A stretch of 64,000 nt of DNA, from assembly GCA_023014335.1 (NCBI GenBank), contig JAECYW010000021.1:868001-932000 (forward strand), in the 5' to 3' direction. Position numbers and translations under genes: made by a program. The notes beneath the pieces were generated by a model. The model worked only from the letters and a program-made list of their open reading frames with translations, was not told the origin of the DNA and searched no databases. Source of the DNA: Galerina marginata. Taxonomy: Eukaryota > Basidiomycota > Agaricomycetes > Agaricales > Galerinaceae. This document shows, in pieces, positions 44,422 through 57,249 of the stretch (positions are counted from its first letter, which is position 1; each line of letters begins with the position of its first letter).

Positions 44422-46938
44422 ATGTTCTCAAACGCCCCAGTCATCATAAGCGGAGGGTCCTTCACGAATGTAAGCAATACTGGAGTGTTGCCAGTTGACC
44501 ATGGTGAAGGTGAAGGGTTTCATGCTCTAATGATAACCAACTGGTATGCTTACTCTAGGCTGAAACCAAGTTATCGACCGATATTTTGCGAACTACATCG
44601 CGCCAGATGCGACTCACGATACCAATGGCCTCGAAAATCCACCAGTTTGCCATCCGGGGACGAGAACAACCATCCTTCAGAGGCTGGTAGATTGGTCGCG
44701 AAACGCTGATCAAGCCTCCTTCATCACCTGGATTTTTGGGCCTGCCGGTGTCGGAAAGTCCGCCCTTGCGCGATCCTTTGCGGAACGCATATCTGCAGAG
44801 GGGTTGCTGGGAGCCAGTTTCTTCTTTTTCAGGACAGCTCCCAACCGAAGCACGGAGAAGTTGCTCATTTCGACGATCGCGTACCAGCTGGCGTATTCCT
44901 TACCAGAACTCCAGCCCTACATCGCAACGGCCGTGAAGAAAAATCCTCTCATTCTCCAGCAATCCGTCGCTACTCAGTTGCAAAATCTCATCATTGAGCC
45001 TCTCATCTCTCTTCCAAACCACGACACCGTAGCCCAGCGAATAATCATTATCGATGGCCTCGACGAATGTGAAGGTCGAAATGCTCAGAGGCTCATTTTG
45101 ACTAGCATTGGCTTGGCTGCTTCCCAACTCTCCGGAAAATTTAAGTTCCTCATTCTAAGCCGCCCAGAACATGACATCGAATGCACCTTCGACCTCCCTG
45201 CCTTAAGACCGGTTACACTTTCCGTCAATTTAAAAAAGGATCTTAGCGCCTTAGACGATATTCGCTTATTTCTTGACGACAAATTTGATGAGATCAAGAA
45301 GACACATCCTCTTAAATCCAAAATAGACCCCTCCTGGCCGGGAGAAGAGGCGATTCGGACCTTAGTTTGGAAATCTTCTGGCAACTTCATTTACCCCCGA
45401 ACAGTCATGAACTACATTGCAACTACATACAATAGGCCTCAAAAACGTTTAGACGTCATCCTTGGCCTCTCTCCCACCTCCGATTCGCCATTTTCCGAGC
45501 TGGACGATCTATACCACCATATCTTGTCTCGCGTTCGGACAGAGCGAGCTGACCTGAAAAGGCTCCTGCATGTCCTGTTAGCCTGCCACAGAGGACTCCA
45601 AGGATTGCCACTCAATAGCACGCCGACATTTATTCTTACGACGGCATTTATTGAAGCTGCACTTTCCTGGGAATCTGGCGATGTTGAAGTCAAGTTGACG
45701 GACCTTCGATCCCTCATTACGTGCGAGGACAACATTAACCCGTACATGATGGTCTTTCCTCGATTCTTGCATGCTTCTTTCTCGGACTTCCTCCTAGATG
45801 CCGCGAGATCGAAAGAATATTGGGTCGACCTGGAAAAGGCATATAACGATATCGCGATGGGAATGGTCAAGTTTCTGGACCACAAGATCCCCACGATGGA
45901 AAGGTATATTCACCACTTCATTTTATGAAGTTTTTCGATCTCACTAGGTTCATTCCTCAGGACTAAGTGTGATTGCAAACTCAAAAAATACCACGCGTTA
46001 TGTGATCATAGTTGTCAACTATATTACAAGGCGTTATTCTGGAGTGCTCTACCAAACGAAGAGTTGCATTCTGCTATTCGCGGTCATGACATTGGACCAT
46101 TGCTGAATCTGCTCTTGCGCGACGATATCGAGGATGAATTATGGGCTGATACTGCCACCACCGTGATTTATTTTCTTCAACGCCTTGAATCATCAAAGGT
46201 GCGATTCAATAGTTGAGCTGGTTGTTTTCATGCTAAGAAGCGTGTCAGGCATTCCGAGAGACAGATCTTTTTAGGCTTCATCTCTCAAAAGTGGACACAT
46301 TCATGAATACCCTCCTCGATAAATACAACCACCAAAACAACCCTCTCCTTCAGCTCCTATTGACTCTCCTCGGCTATGCTGAGGGAAATAAAATGTGGTT
46401 GTGCATAGCCTTGACGTGCTTATTTCATCCAGTGCAAGGCATTTCCGACCCGATTGAGCGCCTCAAACTGGAGAAAGCCGTCGTAAAGTCAATAACTGAT
46501 GACGGACCGTCGATCTCTCTTCTGAGGGCTGCCCAAAGGAAGTCAAGCAAAGGAGGCGAGGGATCGAGGCCTCTAAATTTCCTTGCCAAAATGATTGCTT
46601 CTCTCCAAGGCTCCAGTAATGTAAAATTGATATTGGACAGAGAAGAACAATTCTTCAGCTCTGAAGCTCATTACCCGTTCAGCGCGCTTCCACGTCATGT
46701 GTTGTGGGAAACCAGCGCGAAATATCTAAAACGATTTCTCAGGGATGAAAAGCGTTCTGGTTGCCACTATATTGACAATAGCAAGGTACATCGTGCCATT
46801 GTATATTGTCGCTCATGCATATCTTCAGAGCCCAGGTTCGTGTTTACACACTCAACCACCTCACATCTCACTTAAATAGTTTCATGCATTTTCTCTCAGC
46901 GGCAATCCGATACCTTTTGCGCTCTTTTCTTCAAGTAA
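44422..46938 (+). CDS. NACHT-domain P-loop (NLR-like STAND) protein
   Basis: Model exons are 44422-44503, 44571-45903, 45961-46198, 46249-46785 and 46900-46938 (742 residues). A CHPGTRTTILQRLVDW lead-in is followed by Walker A GPAGVGKSA (about 84-92), the FFFFR strand, Walker B IIIIDGLDEC (about 182-191) and the ILSRPEHDI sensor region. This is the architecture of Agaricomycete NACHT proteins, a class of signalling ATPases that in fungi includes incompatibility and immunity-like receptors. I see no C-terminal ankyrin or WD repeats. The first intron was chosen because phase 1 is needed to enter the NACHT frame after a stop at 44561. The last exon is doubtful: protein-like frames continue to about 47640. 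Confidence 0.78.
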
Positions 46939-47640
46939 TGACCCCAATGCAGTTGACAAAAGTTTCAGGGTATCCTTTGCATACGCTGTAAACGAATTGC
47001 AAAGCCATAACACACTTCACGTCAGTGACACGCTCTACCGGCACTCCTTGACAGACATGTTTGATGTCAAGGAGTGAGGGTGTATCAAGGAGTGAGGGTG
47101 TATCAAGGAGTGCCGATACTCTGTAAATCATTCAATTATTATCGTGGACCAGGCAATAGGCAATGTACCTCAGTGACGATCTTATCATCCTCAGCATAGA
47201 TATATTCCTTTGAAATGAAATTACAAATGTTCAAACGTTCCAAGGGCAAAGACTCAGATTCTAGTCTTGATTGCACTGCCTGGCCAATTGATGTCAGTGA
47301 ATCAGACCACCGCGTCGCGACAATGATAGAGCTATCTGGCATTCTCTGCACCATATTAGTTTGAGGCACTCATCCCTCGCACTGTTAGCAAAGTGCCGTT
47401 TGTCTAAGGGCTATGGTCTTGACCCATCGCTCCTACTTGCTCGTTATCCAGCCCTTGATCATGTCGTCACACAATTGACGGATTCACTGTAAGGTGCCCC
47501 GCATTCCAAACTTCTAGGCTCCTGCTTCTTCGTTTTCCACAGTCGTTTCGACCTGCGCGTAAAAAACTTGGCCTTGATCTTCTCTTGGTCTACGAATAGT
47601 TTAACCTTAAAAACGACAAGTCAAACTGCAAGATGGATGT
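46939..47640 (+). other. coding-like remnants downstream of the NACHT gene
   Basis: Three plus-strand stretches read like protein but do not join in frame: 46905-47077 (includes SFRVSFAYAVNELQSHNTLH), 47215-47362, and 47373-47640 (includes KGYGLDPSLLLARYPALDH, joined over a short GTAAGG...CAG intron to RFDLRVKNLALIFSWSTN). They could be the true 3' exons of the NACHT gene, a separate decayed gene, or both. Between the first two lies the 18-bp tandem repeat. Confidence 0.35.
47067..47112 (+). repeat. 18-bp tandem repeat, 2.6 copies
   Basis: The unit TCAAGGAGTGAGGGTGTA occurs at 47067 and 47085, with a partial third copy at 47103. The inverted sequence CACTCCTTGA lies just upstream at 47042-47051, so each unit can pair with it. 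Confidence 0.85.
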
Positions 47641-47728
47641 TTGAATGAATAGTGCTACAAGATGCGAGTTGCAAATTTAGTGACGTGGAAAAGAAGCCTC
47701 GATAATAAGGCTTTATCTAGTTTACAGT

Positions 47729-50700
47729 TTATAATGTTTCCCAACCCCCAGAGTCCATGCTGCTTTCTAGCTTTCTAGCGACCATGCTCGGAATACCATG
47801 TGAGAGCCAAGTTTTGCGGATGACTTCCCATCTTGCATGATGCAAGAACTGTCGACGGCCACGTCTACTGTAGTTCAATGTTGGGTTAGAATACGTCGAG
47901 GAGAGAGATAGGAATTGATTACCTCATCGATAAGTCTACTTCGCCATGCGCATCCAGATATGGAGACGGGGTAAATGTACCATTCCCTGAATTGAGATAC
48001 AGTACGGAACACCTCTTGACACAGTAATATATTCCAATAGTACCCCCGCATCTGATAAAACCGATAAACAAAAAATGTAAAATCAAAAAGATGGCGACTT
48101 ACTCTCGAGTATGCGTATTGCATTCTCCGCGGCTGTTATAATCATCATCGAGACAACAACTACTCTGCAAGCAAACTGTCGTTCCACAGATCAGGCATAT
48201 GGCAGCGTCGACTGCGAAAGTTTCGCAGTTCATGCACATCAGGGCCTTGTCCTGCCGGTTAAAAAGGCTATCAAGGACGAGAGGTAACCTAGCCAGTCGG
48301 TAGGTAACAGGGTAGTCCAAAAGGACACCACAGTTGAGCTGCGCCGCGGAGTGAGAGTGGCCATAGTGGGCACACCAGCCTGAAAGAGCGTTTTGTAGTG
48401 TGTCTTGGTGAGGAAGGTCGGAGAGTGGTGGGATGCCGAGCATTGTAAGTAGTCGGTTGTATTCACAGATATCGCTGTTTCCGAAATTCGGAGTAGGAAA
48501 GGCCAGCGGGAGGACAGAGCGGCATAGGATAGCTGCTTTTCGGAGGAAAGGTAGTGTGAAAGCGTACAGCAACTTTTCTATTCTTGCTTCCCCGAAAGTA
48601 TCGAAAGCCATCGTCGCTGTGTGTTCGAAGACTGGCGAATGTCGGACAACAGACATGAAGAACATACGCACATCGCCGAATATGTCTTCGTGGGCCCGTC
48701 GCGGAACCGGCGAGGTGTTGTGGGTTCGTGATTTGTTGAGAATATAAACAAGCCCGATGACGGCGCGTGCAAGGCAGGCATAGTAGGTTAGCACGAGCAC
48801 ATGTCGAAGCATCTCGGGTGCTACAGCGGCCGTTTCCACTAATATCGTAAACGGGTCCCTCAGAAGCAGGGGGTATGAGAAAGATGTCAGCGACGACCGG
48901 CTCCATTCAGGCAATAATCTCTTGATGATGGCCTGCCGTACTGCATCTCGTCCTTCATCTGGTCGGTTTTTGAACTGCAAAGCAACAAGCTTTGTCAAAC
49001 AAGCCAAGAGACCCCTGATCATCAGTGTTTGCGATTCCGAAAGAGCATCGACCATCATCGTTCCTCCCACAGTTCCAGAGTTTGATGTATCTACCCCAAC
49101 ACCTCGCTGGGCGATTTCCATTGAGGCGATAGTGTATCCTACTAGCTCCTCCGGAAGGTAGATCCCAGCACCGCGTTCTGACGTTTCAGGTTCGACTCTG
49201 TCACGTAGGTGTCGAGTTTGCTGAGAAATTGACTTCGATGTCACCATTACGGTGTCGAGCATCTTGGCCCCATCGGCAGCGTCCATCTTGTCCTTGTCGG
49301 CATTCTTCCTCGCAACGCTGGAGTATCCAGAGTCTTGAGCGCTCCAAAACACGAATTCGCCTGTGCCATTGCGAAACTGCAGCGAATCCAGAAGAGGGTC
49401 TGGTTTGCTTTTTAGGATGTGTATCCCAGCCGCCCTTATCCAATCCGGAAACGGTACGGGATTGAGCTGCGTCCTCTTGTCTGACTGGGTTACGGGTAAG
49501 ATGATGTTCCCGAGGCTCTTACAAAGAGGGCAGATAAACTCCTTCCGAGGGATGCATTCGGGGTGATTCCGCGTGGCCTGGGCGCGGTGTCGTTGCCTGA
49601 TGGAAACGCTGTAAACTTGGAAGCAGTCTAGGTGCATTAAGTGACTGCAGACTGAGCCATGGAGCCCGAAACGCGTGTAATTAGAGGGGAACCCTTCGAA
49701 GTTGTGGGATGTAGACCGGGCATCGAGCAAATCTGCCTGCGGAGGTGGGAAGGACGTAGGGCTGGGAGCGTTAGATGAACCAGAGGCAGCATTTGACACT
49801 ATCGGATTTGAGCTTGTAGCACGATCCATTGAATCCGGGGCCACCAAGACTTCATTAAGAGATCCACCTTGGGTATCCGGATGTCTTCGTATCATCCGAC
49901 TCGGCTGAACCAAGCCCAGCGCACCGAATGGCTTGCCAGAAGCAGCGCTCGCACTGCTCAGATCCTCCTGGCAAACAATGCATGTGCCGAACGAGATAGT
50001 CTCTTCCTCCTCGTCAGAGCCATCGGCGTCCAGCATACTCGCATCGCCGTCGCCGCCTTCGCTATCTTCGTCTGAGTCCGAATCCGCACCCTGGCCAAAC
50101 ATGCTAGCGAAGCTCGCCTGCTGGGCTTTCATCTGCAGCATGATCGCATCCTGCCGTTTCTTCGCTGCCTTCTTCCGTTCCTCGTCCTTGTCCAGCCCAG
50201 GAGCTCGGGCATTGTTCCCACTTCCACTCTGTCCTACTCGAGCTCCATGTCCGCGGACCCTGCGTATTTCGTCAGGCACTTGTGCCTCCATCTTCGAAAA
50301 GATCCAATCGACTCTGGCTTTGTAAAGCTTGGCATACTTCTCATGCCCAGCAAGCGTCCCTAATACATCGATGATTGTCTGTCCCTCGAAGCTCTTGCTC
50401 GCAGCTAGCAGGCTGAATCCTCTCGGGCGTTCAACGACTCCCAACATCACTAAATGCAAGGCCTGGTCGAGGATAGCTTCAGCCGAAGGTGGCGAGGACC
50501 CAGCACCTCCAGAGGCCGCCGCAGAGTCGGTAACAACCAGGACGTTCCAGACGGCATAGAACATGATTTGCATCATTACCTCCCGCTCCCAAACATCGCT
50601 TACACCCTTATACGGACCCTCGGTAACTCCAAAGGGCTTCGGAGTCAACACGACCTCCCAATCTTTCTTGCCCGTCCGCTTCTCGATTCTTTTCCTGAGC

Positions 50701-53700
50701 ACCGTCTCGACCTCCTCTCTCCGATTCCGGGTGTAGTGATAAAAGAATGGATTGACCTCATCATAAGCCTCGTCCTTGAGCTCGTAAAGACCAGTTTCAG
50801 TGGGCCCTTCTGGAGGCCGGAAGTTTGCCACTTCGCGCAGCATTCCTTCAAACGAAGGGTCGTCGACAAGTCGCTCGGCGACGCGCTTCACGAGGTCGGA
50901 GAAGCTGCATGGGCCCATTGCCAGGGCATGGACTATTTCTCGCCTGATGGCCAAATGCATCGGCATCTTGCTGGCATTGGCATTCTCGCTCAGAATCGTG
51001 ATGAGCACGTAAAAAACTTCCTCGACCATGCTTCCTAGTTGTGTGCCGTCATACTGCGTATGCAGGTACGAGCCTGAGAAGTAGCCTAGCAGACCAAAAC
51101 GATCAAGGATGGATATGATGACGAGGTCTGGTGGAAGAATAACGAGAGCTGTTTGGAGGATAAAGAGGTCTTGGTCGTAACATAGTTCGCGGAGCATGTA
51201 ATCTCTATAGTGCAGAAGTTGCCCACGGATAGCAAATCCATTGCGTACCCAAAGCCCAGTTCGGATCTGGGCTATCATGGCCAACACTGAAGGAAGAAAA
51301 AAAATCAGATTACCATTTCCCTCGTTCATCATATCGGACTCGCCTCTTAAAGGAAAATCAATCACAGTCAGAATTGCCTGCTCGCTCGCCCCGCGCCCAA
51401 ACACCACCTTCAAGCCTCCACTAATCCCAACGCTCTTCAACCCATCCTCCGCCAACAAATCAACATGCTTCAACAGCTCCGCCAAGAGCCAATGCAGCGA
51501 ATGATGGAAGCTGACCCACCCCTCCGACACGTCAAACTCAAGCGTGTTGTACCGCTCCCCGCCAAAGTCGACTTGGTGGAACGACGGCGCGGAGAACTTG
51601 GTGCGGTCCAGGCGGTCTTCCGCCAATGTGCACACCATAAGAATGTGGTGCACGACCGTGCCGATGGCGCCAACGAGCTCGACGCTCGTGGCTCGGCCGA
51701 AAGCCTCCCCGAACACCTTGATGACGCGGCTCAAGCTGAGTGTGACGTTGAACACGCTAATCCAGGCGTCCGTCTCGTACTCGACGTGGGTTTCGACCGC
51801 CCTCTTGTTAGGGTTTAGGCACATGAAGAGCCTGCAGGTTGAGGCGAATGCAGTGAGGTATGATGGTGTGTGTGCGATGAGGTCTTGTACTTGGGACGTG
51901 TGCGCGAGGTAACGCAGGTCGCTGAAGACGGGCATGAAGCGCTTAGATTTGAACGGGAATGAATCGACGTCGATCGTGCCAGCAGCTGCAATGACCGCAT
52001 TCGGTGATGATGAACCAGCTCCTGCTCCTACTGAGGCTGGAAATCCGGTTGACGCTGCTGTAGGCGACGTCGAGCCAGAGGGTCCAGAATACACGATACG
52101 TTTTTCCACAATACGGTTGGTGAAAAAGCTTGTAATGATGGCGAGCAGGCGTTGCACAAGCCGATGGTTTCGGGCAATGTGTCCGGATACGGATGGAACT
52201 GTGAAGAGTTGTAGCGCAAAATATTTGATGCTGGTCTCGGCCTCACGGTCGACAAGCAGGTAGGCGTCGATGACTCGATGGTAGATATTTGCAAAATGGC
52301 CAGCTAGGTAACGGTAAGCAGCCGATAGATCCAGGCATCAAATAAACGTACCGATAGCCAACTTGTGCGCTCTGCTAACTGAGATGACGGAAGCATAAAC
52401 CTCCTTCAAACTCAGTCTTGGCCTCTTCCAAAGCCTAGTGTGATAGAGGAGCAAAGTATCGATTCTGGTGGCATTAGGAACTTCCGAGTCGAGGTTGAGT
52501 GCAGATGGAGGGGTCAAGTGTTTTGTGAAAGAATCTCTTCTTCTCGGACTGAGCAGTTCGGCTGCTAATGCCTCTCGAATAACTAAAGTGTCCGTTCCAA
52601 GACGACTTCGTGTCAAATCCAACAACCACTCGATAATTACACCGACCACCTGTTCGCAGAAAGTGTCATACGCCCGTCGAATCGTTACGCCAAGATCGAC
52701 CTGCGTGATAGCCTGGGCTGTTTCCAGCAGTCTTGCTACATTCGAATTCATATCGATGATTTCCCTCCCTTGATCATCCACCCTTCGAACCAGGGCAGCA
52801 GCATCTTCCTGTGTACGGTTTGTCATGTCCACTAGAAGCTTGGTGACTTCGTCGAAAGAGTGTTTGTCGTCGTTCCACAGCACTATGCAGTACTGGTCTT
52901 TCATCATCGGGTCGGCGGAAGGTTGGAGTCGGAGATCTGCCTCGTTCGCGGGTACCGTTGGCTCGTCGGGGGAGTAATCTAGCGTGTCCAAGAGGAAATC
53001 TAACGCGAATCCGATGGTCCGCCGCATGGAATCTTTGAGATCTGGAGGGGCGGAGACGCGGAAAGGATAATTAGGGGCTGGCGGGAGTTCATTTGGCAGT
53101 GGTTTGAGTATCAGACGAGGGGTAGTATCCTGTGGATCGTTTGGCCCGGCGGGCGGATGGTGTGGGCATCGGATGTCTACCCTCCACGCCTCTGCGTCGC
53201 CACAGTCGCAGCATCCTCCAGATTGCTGTGCGATGAAAAAGCTGACGTTGTGCGTTGCGTGATCCGTCGCATGAAAGCACCTCGAGCACAAGACACAACT
53301 ATCGTCCAGTGCACAATCTCTTCGCGATCTCGTTAGAACATAGTACAATACAAGAAATAAACAATACATACTTGCATCTGTAACAGCTCTCGCCTTTCTT
53401 GAAGATATGACTGCATGGTCTACCAGGCACCATTGGATCCTCCTTCCCCGCACCCGCAAAGGCCACTGACGATTGATACTCGCTCAGCAGAACGTGTGGT
53501 GGCACCTGGGTGACTCCGCTCGGTAGGAAAAGATGCGGGTATTGGCCCATAAACGCGATATAGAGCTTGTTGATGATCTCCGCGCGTGCAGTTGGGGTGA
53601 ACACATATTTCCTGGATCCCGGCATGATTTCCAGTGAGAACCGCAGGTCCGATAACAGATCGCTGTGGCTTGAGGGCGGTCGCCTCGACGGAAAGAATGC

Positions 53701-53715
53701 TGCAAGTGCGGACAT
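47729..53715 (-). CDS. UBR1: N-end rule E3 ubiquitin ligase UBR1 (N-recognin)
   Basis: Five exons (53715-53372, 53319-52352, 52303-48103, 48051-47923, 47867-47729) give 1926 residues, the usual size for UBR1. The UBR zinc box spans about residues 99-170 (PCSHIFKKGESCYRCKDC, CFHATDHATHNV, GGCCDCGD) and binds basic N-terminal residues. A ClpS-like domain follows at about 255-330 (VLWNDDKHSFDEV) for bulky hydrophobic N-termini. The RING-H2 domain lies at about 1210-1330 (CIVCQEDL, HLMHLDCF, FICPLCK), and the C-terminal cap has PYLDAHGEVDLSMRRG-like sequence. The enzyme works with Rad6-type E2s to mark N-degron substrates for the proteasome. Acidic linkers around 1190-1205 are normal for the family. 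The start lies only 72 bp from the divergent TRAPP gene. Confidence 0.95.
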
Positions 53716-53787
53716 CGTGGAGGTTGGAGGAAGAAACGCCTGTCAGCGTTCCGAGTCAATCAGTTCGCTTCTTTCACCTGAATAATC
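53716..53787. promoter_or_regulatory. 72-bp divergent UBR1/TRAPPC6 spacer
   Basis: Only 72 bp separate the two start codons, so both transcripts must start here or within the neighbouring 5' coding region. The spacer holds no TATA box. Confidence 0.6.
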
Positions 53788-54726
53788 ATGACCTCCACCC
53801 AAATACCATCGTCCACGTCCCTGGCGGCTCTTGCGGATCCGCCCATGCGCCAGATAGATGGCGCAGCTATGGACTACTTTCTCATTGAGATGGTTGCGAC
53901 TCTACGCGAATCGGCGGCTGTAGCGACGGCTCGTTCAAAAAAGATTGAACAAGAGATGATGGAGGCCGGGCTGGTGCCTGCTCCCATTCCGGTACCGTCG
54001 TCGTTGAAGAAAGAGTCAGCTCGAGACTCTGTGACGAGTCTCGTCTCAAGAACAGGCAGTGCTGCTGGCAAAGGGACCTTGGATGAGGATGAGGAACCCG
54101 TGAGGCTGCGGCTTGAAGCTATTGGGATGCATGTCGGGGCCAATTTCTCCGAACGGTTCGTCTTATTGTTTCGCTACCCTTCCGGAAGCTTGCTGAGATA
54201 TACCAACCCACAGATTATGTCGAGATAGACCCATGTTCTCTGAAACACTCGACGCGATCAAGTTCATCTGCAAAGACATCTGGGCGGCTTGCTGGGACAA
54301 ACAAGTCGACAATCTGCGGACGAATCACAGAGTATGTTGCCCAAATCAAGAGGGGTATAGAATATTTAAAAATGCATGCGCGTTTCCAGGGTGTATACGT
54401 GCTACAGGATAATGCCTTCAAGCCCATAACCCGGCTTTCCTCTTGGGAATCTCGTGCAGACGCCTTGAAACGGGCTCGTTTGGTATGTATCCATGAAATG
54501 GCGCGTCCCTCCCTTGCTCATACTTCCTAGTACGCTGCTATGCCTGCAGGTATCATTCGCGGCGCGCTTTCACGGCTGGGGTACAACGGAACCGTCGTCC
54601 CAGAAATCACTTCAATGCCTCAATGTGAATACACATATTCCATTCATTTGCAAAAGACAGTTCCTCACGAAATATCACTTTCTTCCTGTAGGTACATTCC
54701 AAATCAAGCTACCCAAAGGTACATAG
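53788..54726 (+). CDS. TRS33: TRAPP complex subunit Trs33/TRAPPC6 (Bet3 fold)
   Basis: Exons 53788-54155, 54214-54331, 54390-54482, 54531-54624 and 54692-54726 give 235 residues. The protein belongs to the core of the TRAPP tethering complex, which activates Rab1/Ypt1 in ER-Golgi and autophagy traffic. Family stretches are MDYFLIEMVATL, RLEAIGMHVG, LCRDRPMFSETLDAIKFICK, DIWAACWDKQVDNLRTNHRG, LYAAMPAGIIRGALSRLGY and the C-terminal CTFQIKLPKGT. An inserted Ser/Pro/Glu-rich loop of about 55 residues after the first helix makes it longer than animal TRAPPC6. The introns are 48-67 bp and every join is fixed by family sequence. Confidence 0.94.
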
Positions 54727-57170
54727 ATGTCCCAAATTATAAGTGAGTCCTTTCAGCACTAACCCAAGGATTTATTGAGGCTGATGATCGCTTAGAATGC
54801 CTCTTTATTTTACGGTTGGATGGGAAGTTCCTCGAGGTTCCCAATATTTCATGGCGCATGGGCAGCATTAAGCGGCTTCTCACTTCCCCTGCGCCTCATT
54901 CAAGCCTGCAAACTAGTTGTAGTACGGCCGACTTGTTCTCGTTCAGCATCATATCGGAAACTGACCAACACCACGAGTCAATATGGAAAGTTCTGTCTCG
55001 AACTTTGATCGCGAGGCTACCAAGTCAAATAACCGACATGAACATATAGAGCGTTGGAAGCTTCCCAAAGGTGTTACGCTTCATTGAGATACTCTGGGGC
55101 ATTCATCGAATATTCTACTCATGAACAATTTCGAATGCGAACGTTTTACTCTCTGAGAGTTTGGAGAACCGTCACTCTACTCGAGTATATGCCAGATCCT
55201 CCTGTTTCTGTTCGGCCTTGTCTTCCAAATCACACAAATCACTCAACAGAGCGCCTGGGAAGCCATGGCCCAGTCAACGTTGCATCAAATTCTGATCAGA
55301 CAGTTGAATCCGTGCAGCGTAAAATTTGTTTTAAGGCAGGTACCAGCCATGACAAAGGTTTATGATACAGTCAACATCAGCAAGGCGAGGATAACTGGAT
55401 TCTACTTAGGTCTGCTCTCCATCTGCTTCGAAATCAAACTCTATGACTAGATGATCAACTCCAATGAAATTAAAAAACAACATCATCTTCCTCACACCTT
55501 GAAGATCGTCAGACGCTAAACTCTTTGGTTCTTTTGGGACTAGGAAACGATATTTATTTTCAGATCCACCGGGTGACCAACTGCTGACTCTTCTCATAGC
55601 GCCCATAATCTGGATATTCTGCAGGAAACCCTCAAAGTCCAAACGAACCCCCCCGATACGCATGATGCCATGACAGAGTGATTAAAGTTATTGAAGCATT
55701 GTCAATTCAATTTCAAGGGCATACATGGATCTATGACACCGTGAATGGAGGATGCATATACACTTATACATGTTCTGGCGGTGCTTTGACAAACCCCATT
55801 GAAACGCTCCATTGGTTTGAAGAAGTGCGGCTGTGGCCGACTGACATTTGCCAGCCGCATTTATTCCAGGGATAGCAGAATGTCGTAAAGCGACTTGCCC
55901 AGGACCCGCGAACAGATACGCCCAAGTTGAGAGACCGTTGTAAAAGGCTGTACGACCTTGCTTGACGGACTCAAGCTGGGTTCAATTGCAAGCCTCGAGG
56001 CATAGGAACGGTGACCACGAGGAAGCGGCAGGGTGAACCCATAGTTGTTAGTTATGAGAGCTGGCACACTTGAGCCTCGTTTTCCACCTCCCTCTGGAAC
56101 ATGTCATGTCATGCGGAGACGGACAGAATTGATAACAAAAATGCAGTACGCGCAGTCGGCGCCTACCCGGCGCTTATTCCCAAATTTGGCGATCCTGAGG
56201 ATTTAATCTCGGAAAAGCGAGTCGAGCTTCGGACGATGGATTGTGGAGCGGATTCCTTTTTTTGTGACAAGGTTTTTTCTCTGCCAGTTTACTGGTGCGC
56301 CGGGCCACTTGCACGTAGTTTAGTTCCCATGAACCGAAATGGAGAGTTCTTCGTAAAAGCAGTACAGCCGTGCATGACGGCCTCGAGGCATGTCCCCTAG
56401 TATTCTACGGCTTTAGGACGCATGTTATAAAGAAAACAGACAAAAGTGATAACAAAAATAGAGCACTGGTCGGCGCCTACTATCGGGCGCCTATTCCAAA
56501 ATGAGGACTTTTAAGAACATTACGAGCTTTTCGAGGAACCAATTCGATGTCGGAGGATGAATTTTGAGGCTGGTTATTCTTCGTGAGGAGGCTCCTTCCA
56601 TTAACAGTATTCTGGGGCGTTGAGGCGTCTTGCTAAAAGGTTTGGCCACTTCAGTTCAGCATGATGTCGCGAATCACCCGATTTGTGCGACATCCTGTGT
56701 CACTTCGTTAGTGTCCTGGGGTCATCTGACCCTCGCTTAAACTAATATCAAGATTACCGTCACGAAATGCCCCTCTTTACCTAAGTACTTACACCACCTG
56801 AGCAACGAGGCGATGTGAGATTCCCTGAACATTGGCAGCTGAAGACACAGACACGAGTTATTCTAGACCATCATCAATTGATCACCAGATGCCTAATTTT
56901 GATCTGGTCGATCTAGAGATAGGCAAATGTGATTAAGCCTTCAAGATACGCCTATTCGAAACGGCGGTGCACTCGCCATGCACAGATGTTCAGTCCGTGG
57001 ATGTTTGCGCCGATGTCATATATGTGATTCCTTTCATTCATCCTGTTGTTGAGTTCATCGGACGATAAACTGTGCACACCGCCTTCACCGTTCTGAACCA
57101 TGCAAGGAAAGACTTGAACGGCAAGCGCCTAGAAAATACCATTGCCCTATTTGGTTTCAGTGAGTGGGCA
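54727..57170. other. gene-poor stretch
   Basis: No gene is supported. Scattered frames (55663-55406 minus with a FFNFIGVDHLVIEFDF segment; 55678-55875 plus; 56101-56400 plus) look partly protein-like but have no domain, and I found no splice model that joins them. The stretch probably holds decayed genes or transposon debris. Confidence 0.45.
56117..56525 (+). repeat. diverged direct repeat in the gene-poor stretch
   Basis: A block with GATAACAAAAAT, then GTCGGCGCCTAC, then CCTATTCC-like sequence occurs at about 56130-56185 and again at about 56447-56500, with a period of about 314 bp and many mismatches. Confidence 0.5.
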
Positions 57171-57173
57171 GAC

Positions 57174-57181
57174 TATAAAAG
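57174..57181 (+). promoter_or_regulatory. TATA box of the glycine-rich gene
   Basis: TATAAAAG lies 76 bp before the start codon at 57250, a normal distance for a TATA-driven fungal gene with a short leader. Confidence 0.7.
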
Positions 57182-57249
57182 AGGTAGAGACTTGCGCTCA
57201 ACCCATCACTCATTTCTAAACACACTCACCAAACTTAAATCTTTACACC

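Noticed and set aside
47067..47112. CRISPR-like array
   Set aside because: The 18-bp units are contiguous with no spacers and the genome is eukaryotic; it is a plain tandem repeat.
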